DNA of 10,643 nucleotides from Thermoleophilia bacterium (lineage in GTDB: Bacteria > Actinomycetota > Thermoleophilia > Gaiellales > Gaiellaceae). The translations under genes were made by a program, and so were the position numbers. The notes under the pieces are model-generated. The model did no database searches. It was not told the DNA's origin and worked only from the letters and a program-made list of their open reading frames with translations. Location of the stretch: the NCBI GenBank assembly GCA_016844515.1, contig JAERMP010000179.1:1-10643 (forward strand), given 5' to 3'. Of this stretch, positions 6,935 to 10,643 are shown piece by piece. The first letter of the stretch is position 1. The number at the start of each line of letters is the position of its first letter.

Positions 6935-7279
6935 ATGGCGAAGCTTCGTAAGGTGACCGCGATCATCGCGGTCGTGCTCGGGTCGCTGACGATGACCGGG
7001 GCGGCACTGGCAGAGGACAGGCAGCCACAGCGGAGCCCCGGTGATCATCGGGCGTTCTGTGAGCGCCTCGAGCAGACAGCACAGGCTCTGCGGGCGAAGA
7101 TCGGCGAGATCCAGGCTGTGCAGGAGCGGATCCGGGCGAAGATCGCCAGTGGCGAGCTCACGCGCCAGCAGGAAGCGCGGGCCAAGCATGCGCTGAGGAA
7201 GCTCGAGGCCCTGCAGGAAGAGCTTCAGCAGAAGCTCGAGCGGGTGCTGGACATCTACGGCGAGAAGTGCCAGCGCTGA
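6935..7279 (+). CDS. Secreted helical (coiled-coil) protein, unknown function
   Basis: 114 residues. A signal peptide is clear: basic MAKLRK, hydrophobic core to about residue 22, and a likely cut after ALA at 26. The mature part (about 88 residues) is almost all helix-forming and highly charged (E, K, R, Q), with a short GEL break near 73-75 between two helices, suggesting an antiparallel hairpin. The only two cysteines, Cys42 and Cys112, sit at opposite ends of the hairpin and could form a disulfide clamping it. GGGAG about 6 bp before the ATG at 6935 fits a ribosome site. I recognise no named family. It is probably a periplasmic or cell-wall-space protein. The gene is convergent with the PepSY gene and close to the two-component system. 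Confidence 0.75.
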   Translation: MAKLRKVTAIIAVVLGSLTMTGAALAEDRQPQRSPGDHRAFCERLEQTAQALRAKIGEIQAVQERIRAKIASGELTRQQEARAKHALRKLEALQEELQQKLERVLDIYGEKCQR

Positions 7280-7295
7280 GCGGTTGACGGATCGT

Positions 7296-7332
7296 TGGGG
7301 TCAGACCCCAGGGAGTCTGGGGTCTGACCCCA
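7296..7332. repeat. Nested palindrome between convergent genes, possible bidirectional terminator
   Basis: A perfect 15-bp inverted repeat: TGGGGTCAGACCCCA (7296-7310) and TGGGGTCTGACCCCA (7318-7332), separated by GGGAGTC. Each arm is itself a 7-bp palindrome around one central base (A or T), so the DNA can fold as one long hairpin or two small ones. It starts 17 bp after the coiled-coil gene's stop and ends 4 bp before the PepSY gene's stop, a terminator position for both. There is no T tract, so it is not a classical rho-independent terminator. A dispersed REP-like repeat is the alternative. Confidence 0.8.
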
Positions 7333-7336
7333 CGAA

Positions 7337-7666
7337 TCAGCTGTCGTTCGCGCCGTCCCGATCGCCGGCCTTGTCGGCGTCGGCGTGCGTCGAGGTCACG
7401 GTGAAGGACTTGTCGAGATGGACGTCGACCTGGCTTCCATCAGCGAGCGTCACCTCGACCTCGTAGTAGCCGTCCTCGTCGCCAACCTCGGTCTCCGTCA
7501 CCCTGCCTCCTCCAGTGGAGGCGAGCGCGGCCGCCGAAGCTTGGGTGAGCGCCGCGCCGGTAATGGGCTTCTCGGCATCATCGAATCCGCCTGCTGCGAG
7601 CGCCACCCCTGCCGAGACTCCAACGAGGGTGATTCCGAGGGCGGCGATCACGGCAATTCTTCTCAT
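7337..7666 (-). CDS. Exported PepSY-like domain protein
   Basis: 109 residues. Residues 1-25 are a signal peptide (MRR, hydrophobic core, ALA end). The mature part fits one PepSY-type unit: ALTQASAAALASTGGGRVTETE at about 39-60 (helix then turn), YYEVEVTLADGSQVDVHLD at 68-86 (beta strands), and FTVTST at 88-93. The tail is acidic and polar. PepSY domains occur in exported regulators and inhibitors and often sit beside two-component systems. The ATG at 7666 is fixed by AGGAGG 6 bp upstream; an in-frame TTG at 7699 gives a poorer signal peptide. The gene is divergent from the response regulator, sharing a control region with CTCAT boxes, so it is probably a target or modulator of that system. 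Confidence 0.82.
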   Translation of the reverse strand: MRRIAVIAALGITLVGVSAGVALAAGGFDDAEKPITGAALTQASAAALASTGGGRVTETEVGDEDGYYEVEVTLADGSQVDVHLDKSFTVTSTHADADKAGDRDGANDS

Positions 7667-7713
7667 TCGTGTCCTCCTGTGGTCGCGTATATCCAGCACG
7701 CTACGAGGGCCGG

Positions 7714-7729
7714 ATGAGATGAGCGTGAG
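7714..7729 (-). promoter_or_regulatory. Putative response-regulator boxes for the PepSY gene
   Basis: Reading the minus strand, CTCAC (7729-7725) and CTCAT (7718-7714) are 11 bp apart, with one further CTCAT in between (7723-7719). A GATATA at 7693-7688 would make a -10, which puts the boxes over the -35 position, as expected for an activator site. This is a prediction from repeated words only. Confidence 0.5.
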
Positions 7730-7735
7730 CTCTTA

Positions 7736-7753
7736 TCTCATCGAACTCTCATC
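7736..7753 (+). promoter_or_regulatory. Putative response-regulator boxes for the two-component operon
   Basis: TCTCATC occurs exactly twice, at 7736-7742 and 7747-7753, 11 bp apart, just before the response regulator gene. GACAAT at 7762-7767 could be the -10, which again puts the boxes at the -35 region. The same word and spacing recur at 9846. This suggests autoregulation. Confidence 0.55.
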
Positions 7754-7777
7754 TTTGTCGCGACAATGAGGACTCTG

Positions 7778-8458
7778 ATGCGCATCCTGGTCGTTGAAGA
7801 CGAGCTGAAGATGGCGAGCCTCCTGCGCCGCGGGCTCACGGAGGAGGGACACGCGGTGGACCTCGCTCGCACAGGAGACGACGCTCTGTGGATGGCTGGG
7901 GCCGCGGAGTACGACGCGATCGTGCTCGATCTCATGCTGCCTGGTGTCGACGGGCTCGAGGTGTGCCGGCGCGTTCGCGAGAGTGGGGTCTGGGCTCCTG
8001 TGTTGATGCTGACCGCTCGAGACGCGATCGAGGATCGCGTCGCCGGACTCGATGCAGGCGCGGACGACTACCTCCCGAAGCCGTTCTCGTTCGCCGAGCT
8101 CCTCGCCCGGCTTCGCGCCCTCGTTCGCCGGGGGAGCGCGGAACGCCCCGTGGTCCTCGAGGTCGACGATCTCCGTCTCGATCCAGCAACGCGCCAGGTG
8201 TGGCGGGGGCCGACGGAGGTCAAGCTCTCCGCGAAGGAGTTCGCGCTGCTCGAGACGTTCATGCGCCGTCCCGGCCAGGTTCTCTCCCGCTACCAGCTGC
8301 TCGAGCATGCTTGGGATTACGGGTACGAGAATCGCTCTAACGTCGTCGACGTCTACGTCCGGTACCTCCGCGACAAGATCGATCGTCCGTTCGGACGTGA
8401 CTCACTCGAGACCGTTCGCGGGGCCGGCTATCGGCTTCGGAGGGAGCGCGGCACGTGA
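7778..8458 (+). CDS. OmpR-family two-component response regulator
   Basis: 226 residues. The receiver domain spans about 1-115: acidic pair Glu7/Asp8 in LVVEDE, phospho-acceptor Asp51 in IVLDLMLPGVDG, Thr79 in MLTARDA and Lys101 in LPKPFS. A winged-helix effector domain spans about 130-224: KLSAKEFALLETFMRRPG, then SRYQLLEHAWDY, RSNVVDVYVRYLRDKID and ETVRGAGYRL. When phosphorylated it should bind tandem DNA boxes as a dimer. I chose the ATG at 7778 because GAGGA lies 5 bp upstream and MRILVVEDE is the usual start; an ATG at 7766 has no ribosome site. The stop overlaps the kinase's GTG start by 4 bp. CTCAT boxes with 11-bp spacing just upstream suggest it controls itself. Confidence 0.95.
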   Translation: MRILVVEDELKMASLLRRGLTEEGHAVDLARTGDDALWMAGAAEYDAIVLDLMLPGVDGLEVCRRVRESGVWAPVLMLTARDAIEDRVAGLDAGADDYLPKPFSFAELLARLRALVRRGSAERPVVLEVDDLRLDPATRQVWRGPTEVKLSAKEFALLETFMRRPGQVLSRYQLLEHAWDYGYENRSNVVDVYVRYLRDKIDRPFGRDSLETVRGAGYRLRRERGT

Positions 8459-9855
8459 ACCGGTTGCCTATCCGGGTGCGTCTGGCCGTCGTCTTCGGGC
8501 TCGTGATGGCCGTCGTCTTCTCGGCTGTCGGGGCGTTCCTCTACTTCCGTCTCGGCGCGACACTCGACGAGCGGATCACCGACAGCCTCGAGAGCCGCAG
8601 CGACGCGCTGTCGGCAATCGTCGGGAGCAGCGGGGACGACCTTCGTCTGGAGGACGTTCGCGTCGTCTCCACCGAGGATGGTTTTGCTCAGGTGATCGGG
8701 TCGGACGGTTCGATCCTCGCTGCGCTCGACTACGAGACACGCGTACAGCTGCTCACCGCAGCCGAGCTCAGGCAGTCGCTCCTGCAGAGACTCGTGGTCG
8801 AACGGGAGGTGGACGTCGCGGGCGGTACGCGCGAGGAGGTACGCATGCTCGCGACACCCGTCGCGATCGGAGACCGTGTCGAGGTCGTTCTCGTCGGCGA
8901 GTCACTCGAGGATCGCGACGACGCCCTGGACGGCCTCCTCACACAGCTTCTCCTCGTTCTCCCGATCGCTGTGCTCCTCTCCTCCGGCATCGGCTACCTC
9001 GTAGCCCGGGCTGCTTTGAGGCCGGTCGACGACATGCGCGGGCGCGCGGCCGAGATCTCGGCGGAGAATCCCGACCGGCGTCTCCCGCTCCCACGGGCTC
9101 ACGACGAGATCTACCGGCTCGGCGAGACGCTCAACGAGATGCTCGGGCGGCTCGATGCCGGTCTCGCGCGGGAGCGGCGCTTTGTCGCCGACGCGAGCCA
9201 CGAGCTTCGCACCCCGCTGGCGACGCTCCGCACCGAGCTCGAGCTGGCCATGCGTCGGCCCCGCTCGCCCGAGGAGCTCGAGGGGGCGCTCCAATCGGCA
9301 GGAGAGGAGGTAGAGCGTCTCGTCCGGCTCGCGGAGGACCTCCTGGTGCTCGCCCGCGCCGACGATGGAAGGCTCCTCCTCCGCGTCGAACGGCACGACG
9401 TCCGCGGGCTGCTCGATGCGGTTGCAGGCCGGAGCGACTCTCGTGCGAGGGCTGCCGGCCGCGCACTCGAGGTGGCGGCGCCGGAGGATCAGGTCGTTAC
9501 TGGAGATCGCCAGCGCCTCGAGCAGGCGCTCGGAAACCTCGTCGACAACGCCCTTCGGTACGGCGAAGGCACGGTACGGCTCGAGGCACGCGCCGAGAAC
9601 GGCTGGTTCGTGCTCTCCGTCGGCGACCAGGGTGAAGGGTTCCCATCCGAGTTCCTTCCGCACGCGTTCGAGCGCTTCAGCCGGGCGGATGTCGCGCGCA
9701 CGGGTGGCGGCGGCGTCGGCCTCGGGCTTGCAATCGTGGAGGCGATCGCCCGCGCGCATGGGGGGAGCGCAAGAGCGGCGAATCGCGCGGACGGTGGCGC
9801 TGAGGTGACGATCGTGATCTCGTCGGAGTTTCCGGCTCATAGCAATCTCATCTGA
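8455..9855 (+). CDS. Membrane sensor histidine kinase
   Basis: 466 residues with classic HPK1 layout. Membrane helix 1 is at about 11-32, an extracytoplasmic sensor region of about 130 residues follows at 33-160, and membrane helix 2 is at about 161-184. HAMP is at about 185-237. HisKA has the phospho-acceptor His249 in FVADASHELRTPLATL. The ATPase domain has an N box (LEQALGNLVDNALRYG, 355-370), G1 (VGDQGEGFP, 389-397), an F box (FERFSRA, 405-411) and G2 (GGGVGLGLAIVEAIARAHGG, 418-437). All catalytic boxes are intact. It should phosphorylate the regulator encoded just upstream, with which its GTG start overlaps. The sensor region has no cysteines or recognised fold, so the signal is unknown. 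The last codons carry two CTCAT boxes belonging to the next gene's control region. Confidence 0.95.
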   Translation: MNRLPIRVRLAVVFGLVMAVVFSAVGAFLYFRLGATLDERITDSLESRSDALSAIVGSSGDDLRLEDVRVVSTEDGFAQVIGSDGSILAALDYETRVQLLTAAELRQSLLQRLVVEREVDVAGGTREEVRMLATPVAIGDRVEVVLVGESLEDRDDALDGLLTQLLLVLPIAVLLSSGIGYLVARAALRPVDDMRGRAAEISAENPDRRLPLPRAHDEIYRLGETLNEMLGRLDAGLARERRFVADASHELRTPLATLRTELELAMRRPRSPEELEGALQSAGEEVERLVRLAEDLLVLARADDGRLLLRVERHDVRGLLDAVAGRSDSRARAAGRALEVAAPEDQVVTGDRQRLEQALGNLVDNALRYGEGTVRLEARAENGWFVLSVGDQGEGFPSEFLPHAFERFSRADVARTGGGGVGLGLAIVEAIARAHGGSARAANRADGGAEVTIVISSEFPAHSNLI

Positions 9856-9863
9856 CCCTCATA
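9835..9863 (+). promoter_or_regulatory. Triple 11-bp-phased CTCAT operator upstream of the lipoprotein gene
   Basis: CTCAT occurs at 9836-9840, 9847-9851 and 9858-9862, each exactly 11 bp from the last (one helical turn). The middle copy, extended as TCTCATC, is identical to the two copies before the response regulator. The first two copies lie inside the kinase gene's last codons. CATACG overlapping the third copy could be a -10. Tandem 11-bp repeats are the known binding pattern of OmpR/PhoB-type regulators; binding here is inferred. Confidence 0.6.
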
Positions 9864-9898
9864 CGCTCGGCGAGGAACTCGAGCGAAGGAGAATCCCG

Positions 9899-10624
9899 AT
9901 GCGAATCACGATGCTGGTGTCCACGGGTGCGGCAATCGCGGTGCTCGGAGCTGGCTGCGGATCCGATGAGCCGGCTGCGCTTCCGCAGGGAAGCGAGACC
10001 GTCCAACTCGACCCGGCGGACTTCACGACGGAGATCGACAATCGATACTGGCCGATGTCGCCGGGCACGACCTGGGTCTATCGCGAGACCGATGCCGATG
10101 GAAACGAGCAGCGCGTCGTCGTCACCGTCACCAGCGAGACGAGAGAAGTCATGGGCATCCAGACACGGGTCGTCCACGATCTCGTCACCGAGGACGGCGA
10201 GCCGATCGAGGATACGTACGACTGGTACGCGCAGGACGCGGACGGAAACCTCTGGTACTTCGGCGAGGACACGAAGGAGTTCGAGAACGGCGAGGTCGTG
10301 TCGACCGAAGGCTCGTGGGAGGCCGGCGTGGACGGAGCGCAGCCCGGAATCGTGGTGCCAGGTACCCCCGAGGTCGGCATGACATACCGGCAGGAGTACT
10401 ACGCAGGCGAGGCCGAAGACGAAGCCGCTGTGCTGAGTCTCGACGAACAGGTCGAAGCGCCGCAGGGCTCGTACCAGGGTGTCCTCATGACGAAGGACTT
10501 CACGCCGCTCCACCCGGAGATCCTCGAGTACAAGTTCTACGCCGAGGGTGTCGGCCCGGTCGTCGTCCTCGGTGTGTCCGGCGGAATCGGTCGGGAGGAG
10601 CTCGTCGAGTACACGCGCCCGTAG
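9899..10624 (+). CDS. Lipoprotein of unknown function, likely target of the two-component system
   Basis: 241 residues. The N-terminus is a lipoprotein signal peptide with lipobox VLGAGC, so Cys20 should be lipidated and the protein anchored on the outer face of the membrane. The mature part is acidic and aromatic-rich, beta-strand-like, with IDNRYWPMSPGTTWVYRE at about 50-67, DTYDWYAQDADGNLWYFGED at 104-123, then VSTEGSWEAGVDGAQPG and YRQEYYAGEAEDEA, ending in YKFYAEGVGPVVVL and EYTRP. I know this pattern from hypothetical proteins in other bacteria but can name no function. AAGGAG 7 bp before the ATG at 9899 sets the start. It follows the kinase by 43 bp and has its own phased CTCAT boxes. 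The gene is complete; the window ends 19 bp after its stop. Confidence 0.85.
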   Translation: MRITMLVSTGAAIAVLGAGCGSDEPAALPQGSETVQLDPADFTTEIDNRYWPMSPGTTWVYRETDADGNEQRVVVTVTSETREVMGIQTRVVHDLVTEDGEPIEDTYDWYAQDADGNLWYFGEDTKEFENGEVVSTEGSWEAGVDGAQPGIVVPGTPEVGMTYRQEYYAGEAEDEAAVLSLDEQVEAPQGSYQGVLMTKDFTPLHPEILEYKFYAEGVGPVVVLGVSGGIGREELVEYTRP

Positions 10625-10643
10625 GGCAGGACGTCGCGGCCGC

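Noticed and set aside
7667..7699. TTG at 7699 as the start of the PepSY protein
   Set aside because: It puts charged residues in front of a proper signal peptide, while ATG 7666 has a strong AGGAGG at the right distance.
8052..9635. 527-residue plus-strand frame overlapping regulator and kinase, and a 312-residue minus-strand frame at 8902-9840
   Set aside because: Both are shadows of the clearly identified two-component genes and have no recognisable motif.
1..10643. CRISPR array, phage, transposase or toxin-antitoxin genes
   Set aside because: No regularly spaced repeats, integrase/transposase motifs or small toxin pairs were seen on either strand.

Overview
The window is very GC-rich, with GC-biased third codon positions, several GTG starts and many 4-base stop/start overlaps. 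The initiator tRNA has no encoded CCA and a C1·U72 end. Together these suggest a high-GC Actinomycetota chromosome, possibly Thermoleophilia (Gaiellales or Solirubrobacterales). That placement is inference from composition and gene content. All functions below are read by eye from motifs; no database search was run.

Layout. (1) Positions 1-2369, plus strand: the last 36 codons of isocitrate lyase (aceA), malate synthase (aceB, overlapping aceA by 4 bp) and a GntR/FCD-type regulator broken by a frame change near 2097. This is a glyoxylate-shunt operon with its likely local regulator at the end. (2) Positions 2362-3393, minus: N-acetylglucosamine-6-phosphate deacetylase (nagA), tail to tail with the regulator and overlapping it by 8 bp. 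(3) Positions 3457-3561, plus: an initiator tRNA-fMet followed by a strong hairpin terminator. (4) Positions 3621-5871, minus: a small membrane protein, a stand-alone ChrB C-terminal-type protein, an unlisted 46-residue ORF and an MFS transporter. The last three are joined by NTGA stop/start overlaps and form a candidate oxyanion (chromate-type) resistance operon. (5) Positions 5929-6831, plus: an aldo/keto reductase divergent from the small membrane protein. (6) Positions 6935-10624: a secreted coiled-coil protein (plus), a PepSY-like exported protein (minus), an OmpR-family response regulator and its histidine kinase (plus), and a lipoprotein (plus).

The most interesting structure is in region 6. 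CTCAT boxes repeated at exactly 11-bp steps, the phasing OmpR-family regulators use, lie in front of the lipoprotein gene (three boxes, two of them inside the kinase's last codons). They also lie in both directions in the gap between the PepSY gene and the response regulator. This predicts one envelope-sensing regulon of kinase, regulator, PepSY protein and lipoprotein, possibly with the coiled-coil protein. A large nested palindrome sits between the convergent coiled-coil and PepSY genes.

There is no gene-free stretch above 300 bp. The largest gaps are about 100 bp (5401-5502, 6832-6934, 7667-7777). No CRISPR array, transposase, rRNA or phage gene is visible.
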